Counted from the first letter of the stretch, positions 38,536 through 46,762 are shown. The stretch: 64,000 nucleotides of DNA from Dyella monticola (GCF_003363155.1 NZ_QRBE01000013.1:1-64000); one strand, 5' to 3'. Notes: generated by a model from the letters alone, not told the origin. Numbers and translations: made by a program.

Positions 38536-39102
38536 TTACTGATAGTTCAGCGTGTACTGCACGGTGGAGCTCACGCTACCGGCCACGGCAGCGCCGGTAG
38601 CCACATAGCCCGCGTACAAGTTGAAGGTCGGGTTGCCCGCATAAGCTTGCGCGGCCACATTCTGGGCGCCGCTGGCGCCTTGCAACGTCAGTGCGCCGGT
38701 CAGGGCGTTGGTGTTGGACAATGCAACTTCGACGTTGCTGGCCGTGCCGGTATTGCTCAGGTAGCCGGTGGTCGTGTCGATGCCCGTGCCCGAGAAGTAC
38801 GGCAGAACCTTGGTAAAGCCGGTGACCGTGGTGCAGCCGCTCAGGGCAAGCGTGAAGGCCGTCCAGCCGGTGGATGTGCCCGAGGCGTTCAGCGTGCCAT
38901 TGACGAGCGCAGTGGTCGGCAGCGTGACCGTGTTGGTGGATGCGCCGCTGTTGACGGACACGACGCAGGTGGACGCGGTGAGCGAGCCGGTGAACGTGAT
39001 CGTGCCCGAGGCGGAAGTGCCGCCGGCAGCGCGGGCCTGCGGCACAACGGCCGCAATGCCGAACACGGTCAGCAGGGCGGCAGTGAGTAGGGTCTTCTTC
39101 AT
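38536..39102 (-). CDS. Major fimbrial subunit (type 1-like pilin)
   Basis: A 188-residue pilin. The signal peptide MKKTLLTAALLTVFGIAAVVPQARA precedes a donor N-terminal strand, GTITFTGSLTASTC. The pilin fold follows, with VTLPTTALVNGTLNASGTSTGWTAFTLALSGC, where the two cysteines close the usual disulfide. It ends in alternating hydrophobics with a penultimate Tyr (STVQYTLNY). It is first in the operon and its leader carries the sigma-54-like promoter, which fits a highly expressed structural subunit. Confidence 0.93.
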   Translation of the reverse strand: MKKTLLTAALLTVFGIAAVVPQARAAGGTSASGTITFTGSLTASTCVVSVNSGASTNTVTLPTTALVNGTLNASGTSTGWTAFTLALSGCTTVTGFTKVLPYFSGTGIDTTTGYLSNTGTASNVEVALSNTNALTGALTLQGASGAQNVAAQAYAGNPTFNLYAGYVATGAAVAGSVSSTVQYTLNYQ

Positions 39103-39218
39103 TGGTTTTTCCTTGATTAGCGTCTTGGTAAGGGTGCAGCGTTCAGTAATTCGCTTGCGGTGGGCCGGGCGTTTTCCCGCCCCCTCACGGGCAGGCCCAC
39201 GCCTTGCAGGGACTTATG

Positions 39219-39234
39219 AGCAACATTCAGGCCA
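39219..39234 (-). promoter_or_regulatory. Sigma-54 (RpoN) promoter match for the fimbrial operon
   Basis: On the minus strand TGGCCTGAATGTTGCT fits the -24/-12 consensus TGGCACG-N4-TTGCW at 10 of 12 defined positions, with the invariant GG and GC exactly spaced. Transcription would start near 39209, leaving a leader of about 105 bases before the major subunit gene. It needs an enhancer-binding activator, which is not encoded in this window. Confidence 0.6.
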
Positions 39235-39237
39235 AAG

Positions 39238-39253
39238 CGTGATCCCCATCACA
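39238..39253. promoter_or_regulatory. CRP/Clp-type binding site
   Basis: The minus strand reads TGTGATGGGGATCACG, matching TGTGA-N6-TCACA at 9 of 10 positions. In Xanthomonas the CRP homologue Clp binds this consensus and is released by c-di-GMP. The centre is about 37 bases upstream of the predicted sigma-54 start, abutting the -24 element. Confidence 0.6.
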
Positions 39254-39419
39254 TTGTCGGGAAAATCGGGCCAATTTCATACACGGCGCCTACACGTTTA
39301 CAGTCCGCAACCTGCTTTGCGCCGGGAAAAAGTGAGAACTGGTTCGCAAGAAACCCCGGATTCACAGTCAAAAAGTGACGCGTAGGGTCCATGGACTGCC
39401 TTCCTGGGATCGATGGTCT

Positions 39420-39437
39420 TGTAAAGCACACTTGACA
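39420..39437. promoter_or_regulatory. Operator copy 1, overlapping the -35 of the Xre/ABC operon
   Basis: TGTAAAGCACACTTGACA is an imperfect dyad of form TGTMAAG-N4-CTTKACA. Its right end supplies the -35 TTGACA (39432-39437), 18 bases ahead of a weak -10, TACTCT (39456-39461). The second copy lies 45 bases downstream. Confidence 0.6.
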
Positions 39438-39464
39438 CAACGGGTCGCCGTTACCTACTCTCCG

Positions 39465-39482
39465 TGTCAAGCACGCTTTACA
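39465..39482. promoter_or_regulatory. Operator copy 2, downstream of the -10
   Basis: TGTCAAGCACGCTTTACA is the mirror arrangement of copy 1: over the shared 18 bases the reverse complement differs only in the centre. It lies between the -10 and the start codon at 39501, so the two copies bracket the promoter. Confidence 0.6.
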
Positions 39483-39500
39483 TGACCTGGGGGAGGGGAT

Positions 39501-40100
39501 ATGCCGCGCTTTACACAACGGCAATACGAATGGCGGGTGCTGGCCGCAATGGCCATCTATGCCGGGTTCTTGCTGTATGTCTGGCCGCTGGTGGGTACCA
39601 CGGGGAGTTACCCGCTGAAGTTGCTGCTGGCCCTGGCGCCGGCCTTGCCTGTGATCTATGTGCTCGCGCAAATGGCGCGACGTATTCGCGCGAGCGATGA
39701 ATTGGAGCAACGCACGCATCTGATCGCGCTAGGCGTCGCGGTGGGCGTGGTCGGCGCACTCAGTCTGGTGGGTGGATTTCTGTGCATCGCGCACGTGCTG
39801 AAGCTCGATGGCTCGATCCTGATCTGGGTATTTCCGGTGATCATGTTCAGCTACGGCGCCACGCGCTGGTGGTTATTGCGCAGGTACGGCGGAGTGATGT
39901 GTGACGAGGAGGCCAAGGTCTGGCTTTGGCTGCGCTTTGTCTTGATCGGCGCCATTGTGCTGGCGATGGCAATGATGCATCCGAAGGACCTGGACGATTA
40001 CCGGCTCGGTTTCATCTACGGCACCGGCGCGGGGATGATGGGCATGGGACTGGTGGTGGCCTTGGTGCAATGGCGCAGACGCAAGTTCCGCAGTCAATGA
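39501..40100 (+). CDS. Multi-pass inner-membrane protein, partner of Xre-type regulator
   Basis: A 199-residue protein with about five or six transmembrane segments: AAMAIYAGFLLYVWPLV, LALAPALPVIYVLAQ, LIALGVAVGVVGALSLVGGF, ILIWVFPVIMFSYG, LIGAIVLAMAMM and MGMGLVVALVQW. After the second segment a conserved-looking acidic loop reads RASDELEQRTHL. I do not recognise an enzyme or transporter motif. The next gene, 33 bases away, is a small Xre regulator; similar membrane-protein/regulator pairs occur in many bacteria. It has a strong ribosome-binding site (GGGGAGGGG). It may sense a membrane signal for the regulator; that is inference. Confidence 0.8.
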   Translation: MPRFTQRQYEWRVLAAMAIYAGFLLYVWPLVGTTGSYPLKLLLALAPALPVIYVLAQMARRIRASDELEQRTHLIALGVAVGVVGALSLVGGFLCIAHVLKLDGSILIWVFPVIMFSYGATRWWLLRRYGGVMCDEEAKVWLWLRFVLIGAIVLAMAMMHPKDLDDYRLGFIYGTGAGMMGMGLVVALVQWRRRKFRSQ

Positions 40101-40133
40101 GCGCAGGCACCCTTTGCGCAACGATCGAACACC

Positions 40134-40352
40134 ATGAATAACCAAGTACGCGAATTGCGCGGCGAGCGTGGCTGGTCGCAAGCTGAGCTCGCGCAGAAAC
40201 TGGATGTATCGCGGCAAACCGTCAACGCCATCGAGACCGGCAAGTACGATCCGAGTCTGCCGCTGGCATTCAAGATCGCGCGCCTGTTCGGTAGGTCGAT
40301 CGAAATGATTTTCACGGACGCGCCACGCGTCGTTGAGCCCGAAGAGGAGTGA
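40134..40352 (+). CDS. Small Xre/Cro-CI-type DNA-binding regulator
   Basis: A 72-residue protein that is almost entirely one helix-turn-helix domain: RELRGERGWSQAELAQKLDVSRQTVNAIETGKYDPSLPLAFKIARLFG (residues 6-53). An acidic tail follows. It is of the YozG-like group, with the signature SIEMIF after the HTH. It has no ligand domain, so it probably depends on a partner, perhaps the membrane protein encoded just upstream. The two dyads before the operon are likely its binding sites, giving autoregulation. The hydrolase gene begins 7 bases downstream. Confidence 0.92.
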   Translation: MNNQVRELRGERGWSQAELAQKLDVSRQTVNAIETGKYDPSLPLAFKIARLFGRSIEMIFTDAPRVVEPEEE

Positions 40353-40359
40353 GGGAGAC

Positions 40360-41940
40360 ATGGCCTTGAAGGCAAGAACCGTTCTACGCATTGCGGCTGC
40401 TGTGGTCGTGCTGGGCGTGTTGGGGTATCAGCATTGGCATCGCGTCGATAAACCGGCAACCGCCGACGAGGCCGACAGCGCGCCCCTCACCGCACCGGCC
40501 GACAGCAAAGAGCCGTCGCGGCCTGTGCGTACCTGGCAACGCGGATCGCTGACGTTCAAGCCATGCGAGCTGGGGCGCCCCGGCAGCGGCGCGACGGCGC
40601 AGGCGTGGTGCACCACGTTCGAGGTGCCGGAAAATCGCGATGATCCACACAGTCGCCGCATTGGCCTGAAGGTGGCCATCGCACGCAGCGATGCGCAGGT
40701 ACCGCAGGCGGACATGGCAGTGCTGCTGGCCGGCGGACCCGGCGAGGCCGCCACCGAAGCGTGGGTGCTGGAAGCGCCTGCATTTGGCGAGGTACGTAAA
40801 CATCACGACGTGCTGTTGATCGATCAGCGCGGCACCGGTGGCTCCAATCCGCTCAGCTGCAAGAAGGCCGAAGACGCCTCCGAGCAAGAGACGTTCACCG
40901 TGGACCTGGACAAAGTGCGCAAGAACGTCGCCTCCTGCTTGGACGAAGTGCGCCAGACAGCCGATCCACGCTTCTATACCACCACGGTAGCGCTCCAGGA
41001 TCTGGAAGACGTGCGCAAAGCGCTAGGTTCGCCCGCGCTGGATCTGGTGGGCGTGTCCTACGGCACCCGCGTGGCGCAGCAATACGTCATGCGCTATCCC
41101 GCCAGCGTACGCAGCGTTGTGCTCGATTCGGCCGTGCCCAACCAGGTGATACTCGGCGAGGATTTTGCTGCCAATCTCGATAGCGCGCTGAAAAAAGATT
41201 TTGCCAAATGCACGGCGATTGCGGCATGCAAGCAGCGTTTTGGCGACTCCATGCAGACATTGGATCAATTGCGCGATGCGCTGCGCGCGAACCCGCACAA
41301 GGTCAGCTTCCGCGATCCGGAAACATACGAGACGGTGGAGCGCCCGCTGACCGAGTTCTCGCTGGCCAGCGTGGTGCGCATGTTTGCGTACGAGCCTGAA
41401 ACGGCGGCGTTGCTGCCGCTATCCATCAACTCGGCGGCGCACGGCGATGTGGGTCCGTTGCTCGGGCAAGCAAAGCTTTTAACCGGTGACCTCAGCGGCG
41501 ACATGAACAACGGCATGTCGATGAGCGTGATCTGCAGTGAGGACGCCGATCTGCTGCAGCCGCGTCCGCAAGACCAGGACACGATCCTGGGCAATCACCT
41601 GATCGACGCCATCAAGGCGCAGTGCGACGTGTGGCCGCACGGCACGCGCCCGGATGATTTCCACGCCGCCATCAAAAGCGACAAACCGATCCTGATTCTG
41701 TCCGGCGAGCTCGATCCAGTGACGCCGCCAAGCTATGGCGAGCAGATCTTGCCGGGTCTTTCGCATGCACGGCAGCTGATCTTCAAAGGGCAGGGCCACT
41801 CGGTGCTTGGTCGTGGCTGCATGCCGCAATTGCTGGGCAAATTCATCGATAAACCCGATCCGAAACAGCTCGATGCAAGTTGCCTGGACAAGCTCGGCGA
41901 TACGCCCGCATTCATCGATTTCAATGGAGCCGCGCCATGA
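40360..41940 (+). CDS. Membrane-anchored S33-family alpha/beta-hydrolase (peptidase-like)
   Basis: A 526-residue protein with an N-terminal anchor (TVLRIAAAVVVLGVLGYQHW, about 7-26), then a periplasmic S33 (tripeptidyl-aminopeptidase-like) hydrolase domain. The GGPGEAA oxyanion motif is near residue 128, and the nucleophile Ser233 lies in GVSYG. The acid is in LSGELDPVTPP and the His in KGQGHSVLG, inside a TAP-like C-terminal domain. I chose the ATG at 40360, with GGGAG 5 bases upstream, over the longer frame from 40333. Its stop overlaps the ABC ATPase start (ATGA). The substrate is unknown; peptides or ester-type drugs are likely. Confidence 0.88.
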   Translation: MALKARTVLRIAAAVVVLGVLGYQHWHRVDKPATADEADSAPLTAPADSKEPSRPVRTWQRGSLTFKPCELGRPGSGATAQAWCTTFEVPENRDDPHSRRIGLKVAIARSDAQVPQADMAVLLAGGPGEAATEAWVLEAPAFGEVRKHHDVLLIDQRGTGGSNPLSCKKAEDASEQETFTVDLDKVRKNVASCLDEVRQTADPRFYTTTVALQDLEDVRKALGSPALDLVGVSYGTRVAQQYVMRYPASVRSVVLDSAVPNQVILGEDFAANLDSALKKDFAKCTAIAACKQRFGDSMQTLDQLRDALRANPHKVSFRDPETYETVERPLTEFSLASVVRMFAYEPETAALLPLSINSAAHGDVGPLLGQAKLLTGDLSGDMNNGMSMSVICSEDADLLQPRPQDQDTILGNHLIDAIKAQCDVWPHGTRPDDFHAAIKSDKPILILSGELDPVTPPSYGEQILPGLSHARQLIFKGQGHSVLGRGCMPQLLGKFIDKPDPKQLDASCLDKLGDTPAFIDFNGAAP

Positions 41941-42671
41941 TCGAAGTAAGGGATTTGCACAAACATTTTGGCAACGTCAAAGCGGTGGATGGTGTGAGCT
42001 TCATCGCGCACGATGGCGAAATCACGGGGCTGCTTGGCCCAAATGGCGCTGGCAAAACCACCACGTTGCGCATGCTCTATACGCTGATGCGGCCCGATCA
42101 AGGACAGGTGCTGGTCGATACTATTGACGTCGCACGCGATGCCGAAGCGGTGCGTCGGCGTCTGGGTGTCCTGCCCGATGCTCGTGGTTTATACAAACGC
42201 CTCACCGCGCGCGAGAACATCGAATACTTCGCGCGACTGCAGGGCATGGATGAGGCGCGCATCCGCGCTCGCCGCGATCAACTGATCGCGGCGCTGGACA
42301 TGGCCGACATCGCAAACCGCCGTACCGAAGGGTTCTCGCAGGGCCAGCGTGTCAAGACCGCGATCGCGCGAGCGCTGGTGCACGATCCTAACAACGTGAT
42401 CCTGGATGAACCCACCAACGGCCTCGACGTGATGGCCACACGCAGCATGCGCCGGTTCATGCGGCAGCTGAAGGAAGAAGGCCGCTGCGTGCTGTTTTCC
42501 AGTCACATCATGCAGGAGGTGGCGGCGCTGTGCGATCGCATCGTGGTGATCGCACACGGCCGCGTGGTGGCGGATGAATCGCCCGAAGCGCTGCGCGCGC
42601 AAACCGGCGAGGCAAACCTTGAGGATGCCTTTGTGAAAATCATCGGTAGCGAAGAGGGGCTGGCCGCATGA
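41937..42671 (+). CDS. natA: ABC transporter ATP-binding protein (NatA-like)
   Basis: A 244-residue ATPase. Walker A is GPNGAGKTTT (about 36-45), the signature is EGFSQGQRVKTAIARAL, Walker B is NVILDEPTNGLDVMA and the switch His is in FSSHIMQEV. It is closest in pattern to NatA, the ATPase of the Bacillus Na+/drug exporter NatAB. The start ATG at 41937 overlaps the hydrolase stop, so the two are translated together. It is coupled by ATGA to the permease. Confidence 0.9.
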   Translation: MIEVRDLHKHFGNVKAVDGVSFIAHDGEITGLLGPNGAGKTTTLRMLYTLMRPDQGQVLVDTIDVARDAEAVRRRLGVLPDARGLYKRLTARENIEYFARLQGMDEARIRARRDQLIAALDMADIANRRTEGFSQGQRVKTAIARALVHDPNNVILDEPTNGLDVMATRSMRRFMRQLKEEGRCVLFSSHIMQEVAALCDRIVVIAHGRVVADESPEALRAQTGEANLEDAFVKIIGSEEGLAA

Positions 42672-43843
42672 AAACCACGCTGACGGTATTCCTCAAAGAA
42701 GTGAAGGAAAACCTGCGCGACCGGCGCACCATCATGAGTGCGCTGATCTTCGGTCCGCTGATCGGCCCGCTGTTGTTCGTGATGATCATGAATGTGGTGC
42801 TCACGCGCGAGTTGAACAAGGCCGACCAGCCCATCAAGGTGCCGGTGATCGGTGCGCAATACGCGCCCAACATGATCGCCGCACTCAAGCAGCAAGGCCT
42901 GGTACCGCAGCGGGCAATGGCTGACCCCGAAACGGCGGTGCGCGATCGCACGGCTGAGGTGGTGCTGCGCATTCCCAAGGACTTCGATAAGTCCTGGCAT
43001 AAAGGCGAGAGCGCGCAAGTAGAGCTGATCTACGACTCTTCGCAAAGCGATACCGGTGGTTCAGTGGATCGTTTGAAGCGCATGCTCGAGGGCTACAGCC
43101 GTCACCAAGGTGCAATGCGATTGGTGGCGCGCGGGCTTTCGCCGACGATGATGGTGCCGGTATCAGTGGACGATCGAGATCAATCCACGCCGCAATCGCG
43201 TGCCGGGCAATTATTCGCCATCATGCCGTACTTCTTCATTTTGACGATCTTCATGGGTGGCATGTATCTGGCGATTGACCTCACCGCCGGTGAGCGCGAA
43301 CGACAGTCGCTGGAGCCGTTGTTCGCCAACCCCGTGCCGCGCTGGAAAATACTGCTCGGCAAGCTCGGTGCGATCTATGTGTTCTCGTTGGCGAGCTTGC
43401 TTATCTGCGTGACGGCGTTTGGTGTGTGCGGCACGTTCATTCCGGCCGAACGCTTGGGGATGCTGATCGATCTGGGGCCGGCCTTTGCCGGGCAGGTGCT
43501 GCTGATCATGGTGCCACTGGTAATGTTGCTGGCTGCGCTGCAAACGCTGGTGGCGGCATTCGCCAAGAGCTATCGCGAGGCGCAGACGTATCTGTCCATC
43601 CTGATGCTGGTGCCTGCATTGCCGTCGGTCATGCTGAGCGCCATGCCGGTGAAAGTGGCTAACTGGATGTATGACGTGCCGTTGCTTGGGCAGCAGGTTG
43701 GCATCACGCAATTGTTGCGCGGTGAATCGCTGACGATGATGGAGATTGCTCAGTGCATCGTGTCCGGCCTGGTGGTGGCGTTACTGGCGACGCTGGTGAC
43801 GGCATGGGTATATCGGTCGGAGCGATTGGCTATTTCTGCGTAA
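42668..43843 (+). CDS. natB: ABC-2 type permease (NatB-like)
   Basis: A 391-residue permease. TM1 (IFGPLIGPLLFVMIMNVVL, about 29-47) is followed by a large extracytoplasmic domain (about 55-180). Five more helices follow (about 190-385), in the NatB/ABC-2 arrangement, with GERERQSLEPLFANPVPRWKILLGK after TM2. With NatA it forms an exporter; the substrate may be Na+, an antibiotic or a peptide. It is the last gene of the operon that begins at 39501. Confidence 0.9.
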   Translation: MKTTLTVFLKEVKENLRDRRTIMSALIFGPLIGPLLFVMIMNVVLTRELNKADQPIKVPVIGAQYAPNMIAALKQQGLVPQRAMADPETAVRDRTAEVVLRIPKDFDKSWHKGESAQVELIYDSSQSDTGGSVDRLKRMLEGYSRHQGAMRLVARGLSPTMMVPVSVDDRDQSTPQSRAGQLFAIMPYFFILTIFMGGMYLAIDLTAGERERQSLEPLFANPVPRWKILLGKLGAIYVFSLASLLICVTAFGVCGTFIPAERLGMLIDLGPAFAGQVLLIMVPLVMLLAALQTLVAAFAKSYREAQTYLSILMLVPALPSVMLSAMPVKVANWMYDVPLLGQQVGITQLLRGESLTMMEIAQCIVSGLVVALLATLVTAWVYRSERLAISA

Positions 43844-43958
43844 TGCTTTGGCTTCTGCCCTGTGCAACGAAGAGCTGTCACCGGGCAGGGGCGGCCATTT
43901 GAGGAAGACTTGCACCGCGCGAGACGTGTCTTTGCCACGGGCATCAGTCTGCCTACTC

Positions 43959-43984
43959 GTCATTCCGGCCTGCGCCGGAATGAC
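43959..43984. repeat. Intergenic palindromic repeat, GTCATTCCGGC type
   Basis: A perfect 11-bp stem GTCATTCCGGC/GCCGGAATGAC with a CTGC loop, between the convergent natB and alpha/beta-hydrolase genes. Confidence 0.88.
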
Positions 43985-44000
43985 GGTGAGGCGAGTTCGG

Positions 44001-44873
44001 CTATGGTGTGTGCACCTGCATAAGCCACGCAGTCACCGCATCCGGATGTTCCAGGTGCAAATGATGCCCACCGTCCATCTGCGTGACCGCAATGTCTCGC
44101 ACACACGCGCCGCGTGCTTGCATCATCGCGCTTGGCAGATAAGACGTGGCGGGTTTGGCCAACAACAGCGCGGTGGGTGCTTCGATGCCGGCAAGCAATG
44201 CGTGGATTTGGCTTTCGGCCAAACGAATCGCACTGGGCCGCGTAAGACGCGGATCGCTGCGCCAGCGATAACCGCCTTCCACCGCGATCAGGCCGCGCTC
44301 GACGATCGGGCGCGCCAGGTCCGCACGCAGCCCGCTTGCCATGGTGCGCGCGCTGATGGCTTGCTCCACGTGCTGGAATACACGCATCGACTTGCCACTT
44401 TCCGTTGGCACGACAAACGCGTCGCGAAAACGCTTCAACGTGTTCGTGCCATCGTCTCCCAGCGGGCCGAGTCCTTCGATCAGATACAGGCGATCGATCC
44501 GCTGCGGTGTCGCGGCCGCTACCAGGGCGGCGATACCCGCGCCGAGTGAATGGCCAAGCAAGGTGTAGCGTTCCAACCCCAGTAAGGACGCCGCGCTCGA
44601 CACCGCGCTTACGTAATCGACGTAGTGATAACTGATGCCGGCGGGCAGATGACTGGAATGTCCGTGTCCCGGTAATTCCAGCGCGATCACGCGAAAACGG
44701 GCGGCCAGCTTCGGCGCGATCAACGCAAAACTTCCGGCGTTATCCAGCCAGCCGTGCAAGGCCAGCAGCGGCGGCGCATCTGCATGACCCCATACCTGAG
44801 CGCTGAGCGAGAGATGATGCGATAGTGTGATGCGCTGTTCGTTCGCCTCGTTTTCGCGCGAGGTAGGGCTCAT
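44001..44873 (-). CDS. Alpha/beta-fold hydrolase
   Basis: A 290-residue cytoplasmic hydrolase. It has the oxyanion HG motif (LLALHGWLDNAGSF, about 37-50), the nucleophile in LLGHSLGAGI (Ser about 112), and a catalytic His in MDGGHHLHLEHPDAV. It resembles the broad family of esterases and haloperoxidase-like hydrolases. The substrate is unknown. Its ATG overlaps the hemH stop (ATGA), so it is translated with ferrochelatase; no direct link to haem is known. Confidence 0.85.
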   Translation of the reverse strand: MSPTSRENEANEQRITLSHHLSLSAQVWGHADAPPLLALHGWLDNAGSFALIAPKLAARFRVIALELPGHGHSSHLPAGISYHYVDYVSAVSSAASLLGLERYTLLGHSLGAGIAALVAAATPQRIDRLYLIEGLGPLGDDGTNTLKRFRDAFVVPTESGKSMRVFQHVEQAISARTMASGLRADLARPIVERGLIAVEGGYRWRSDPRLTRPSAIRLAESQIHALLAGIEAPTALLLAKPATSYLPSAMMQARGACVRDIAVTQMDGGHHLHLEHPDAVTAWLMQVHTP

Positions 44874-45925
44874 GTCGCCTCGTCCGATAAAAATTCAGGC
44901 CAGTCATGAGCGTGGCGCCGGATCAATGCGCCGAGGCTTGCGATCTGTTCTTCGCTATCGTTGAGTGCGGGAATGTAGCGCAGTGACTCGCCGCCCGCGG
45001 CGACGAACATGTCGTGGTTCTGCATGGCGATTTCTTCCAGCGTTTCCAAGCAATCCACCGCAAAACCGGGGCAGGCGACATCCAGGCGACGGATGCCTTC
45101 GCCCGCAAGGCGCCTCACCGTGGCGTCGGTGTAAGGCTGCAGCCAGGCTTCGCGCCCGACGCGTGATTGAAAGCTCACTTCAAGCTGCGTTGCATTCAGG
45201 CCCAGCCGCTCGCGAAGCCGTTGCGCCGTGCCCTGGCAGTGATGCAGGTAGGGATCGCCGGCGTCGACATAACGTTGTGGAATGCCGTGGAAGGACAGCA
45301 GCAGCTTGTCGCCCCGGCCGTGCGCCGACCACCAGCGCTCGATGGAGCGCGCCAGGGCATCGATGTGGCCGGCATCCGCGTGGTAGTCGTTGACGATGCG
45401 CAGTTCCGGCGGCCAGCGCAGTTGCTTGAACGTGTCGGCGACGGCGTCGATCACCGAACCGGTCGATGTGCCCGAATACTGTGGATACAGGGGCAGCACC
45501 AGCAGGCGGCGCACGCCCTCGCGCTGCATCTGCTCGATCTGCGTGCGCACCGACGGCGCCCCGTAGCGCATGGCCAGCGCCACGCGAACCGATCCCCGCA
45601 CGGCCGTGCCCAGCGCGGTCTGCAGCGCCGCGGCAAGCTTCTCGGACTCCACCCGCAGCGGCGAACCTTCGGGCGTCCAGATGCGTGCATAGGCATGCGC
45701 CGAGCGTGCCGGACGTATGCGCAGGATCACCCCATGCAGGATCAGCCACCACAGCCAGCGCGGGTACTCGATCACGCGAGGGTCGCCCAGAAACTCGGCC
45801 AGATACGGCCGCACTGAACGCGCCGTCGGTGCGTCCGGTGTGCCGAGGTTCACGAGTAATACGCCAGCCTGAGCGGGATGGTCGTAGGATGGGCGGGCTA
45901 GGCCGGTATAGTGACTGCGTGGCAT
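44870..45925 (-). CDS. hemH: Ferrochelatase
   Basis: Inserts Fe2+ into protoporphyrin IX, the last step of protohaem synthesis. The 351 residues include the N-terminal GVLLVNLGTPDAPTARSVRPYLAEFLGDPRVI, the active-site His in LLSFHGIPQRYVDAGDPY, and the SFQSRVGREAWLQPYTD motif and VACPGFAVDCLETLEEI in the second half. Length and motifs are normal for gammaproteobacteria. It is the first gene of a two-gene unit with the hydrolase and divergent from the SYLF gene. Confidence 0.96.
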   Translation of the reverse strand: MPRSHYTGLARPSYDHPAQAGVLLVNLGTPDAPTARSVRPYLAEFLGDPRVIEYPRWLWWLILHGVILRIRPARSAHAYARIWTPEGSPLRVESEKLAAALQTALGTAVRGSVRVALAMRYGAPSVRTQIEQMQREGVRRLLVLPLYPQYSGTSTGSVIDAVADTFKQLRWPPELRIVNDYHADAGHIDALARSIERWWSAHGRGDKLLLSFHGIPQRYVDAGDPYLHHCQGTAQRLRERLGLNATQLEVSFQSRVGREAWLQPYTDATVRRLAGEGIRRLDVACPGFAVDCLETLEEIAMQNHDMFVAAGGESLRYIPALNDSEEQIASLGALIRRHAHDWPEFLSDEAT

Positions 45926-46039
45926 CGTGACGGATGGCGGCGGGATAGCGGATCAAGTCTGCCACAAGCGCTTCGCGCGCCGCCGGTATCATGCTCGCGA
46001 TTCCGCGCATTTTTCAGATTCAGAACCACGGAGCTGCCT

Positions 46040-46729
46040 ATGTTCAAAGCATTGCAACGTCTCTCGCTGCTCGCCCTTGCGCTGCTGTTGCCGGTCGCGG
46101 CCGTGCACGCCGACGACGATACCCCTGCACAGCGCGCCCAAAATGCCGTGCGCGTGCTCAATGAAATCGAGCAGGCGCCGGACAAATCCATTCCCACCGA
46201 CCTGCTGCGCGATGCCAGGGCGATCGCGGTGATTCCCGATGTGCTCAAGGTCGGCTTCGTGTTCGGTGGTCGTCGCGGCGAAGGCCTGATTTCGGTAAAG
46301 AATCCCGACGGCACCTGGTCCAATCCCAGCTTCATCTCCTTTGGTGGCGGCAGCGTGGGTTTCCAGATCGGCGTCTCCAAGACCGACGTGATCCTGGTAT
46401 TCCGCACGCAGCGGGGCGTGGATTCCATCGTCAACGGCAAGTTCACGCTCGGCGCGGATGCCTCGGCAGCGGCCGGCCCCGTGGGGCGCACGGCGTCCGC
46501 CGCAACTGACCAGCAGCTTAAGGCGGAGATCTATTCCTATTCACGCGCCCGGGGGCTTTTCGCGGGCGTGGCGCTGGACGGTTCGGTGCTGAAGATCGAT
46601 TACGACGCCAATGCGCAGGTTTACGGCGCCGGAATAACCCCGCGCCGCATCTTCGAGGGCGGGGTCAGCAACGTCCCGGCGGCGGTCGTCCACTTCCGCG
46701 ACGCCCTGGAGGAGTACACTGCACGGTGA
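46040..46729 (+). CDS. SYLF-domain (YSC84-like) exported lipid-binding protein
   Basis: A 229-residue protein with a signal peptide (MFKALQRLSLLALALLLPVAAVHA). A SYLF domain (about 45-225) follows: DARAIAVIPDVLKVGFVFGGRRGEGLISVKN, FQIGVSKTDVILVFRT, and the domain-naming IYSYSRARGLFAGVALDGSVL. SYLF proteins bind phospholipids or phosphoinositides in eukaryotes; the bacterial members are periplasmic and poorly studied. The ATG at 46040 is chosen because the upstream part of the frame is not protein-like and overlaps hemH's promoter region. tatA follows 63 bases later. Confidence 0.88.
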   Translation: MFKALQRLSLLALALLLPVAAVHADDDTPAQRAQNAVRVLNEIEQAPDKSIPTDLLRDARAIAVIPDVLKVGFVFGGRRGEGLISVKNPDGTWSNPSFISFGGGSVGFQIGVSKTDVILVFRTQRGVDSIVNGKFTLGADASAAAGPVGRTASAATDQQLKAEIYSYSRARGLFAGVALDGSVLKIDYDANAQVYGAGITPRRIFEGGVSNVPAAVVHFRDALEEYTAR

Positions 46730-46741
46730 TACGGAAAGCCG

Positions 46742-46762
46742 GCGCCTGCTCCCCGCAGGCGC
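46742..46762 (+). terminator. Hairpin between the SYLF gene and tatA
   Basis: GCGCCTGC/GCAGGCGC, perfect 8-bp stem with a TCCCC loop, 12 bases after the SYLF stop. There is no T tract, so it may act as a weak or Rho-assisted terminator, or protect the end of the mRNA. Confidence 0.4.

Larger units (their letters stand above)
39103..39500. other. Regulatory region between the fimbrial operon and the Xre/ABC operon
   Basis: A 398-base divergent intergenic region. The left part holds a sigma-54-like promoter (39219-39234) and a CRP/Clp-type site (39238-39253) for the fimbrial operon. The right part holds two matching operators and a sigma-70-like promoter for the operon starting at 39501. I see no gene in it. 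Confidence 0.7.
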
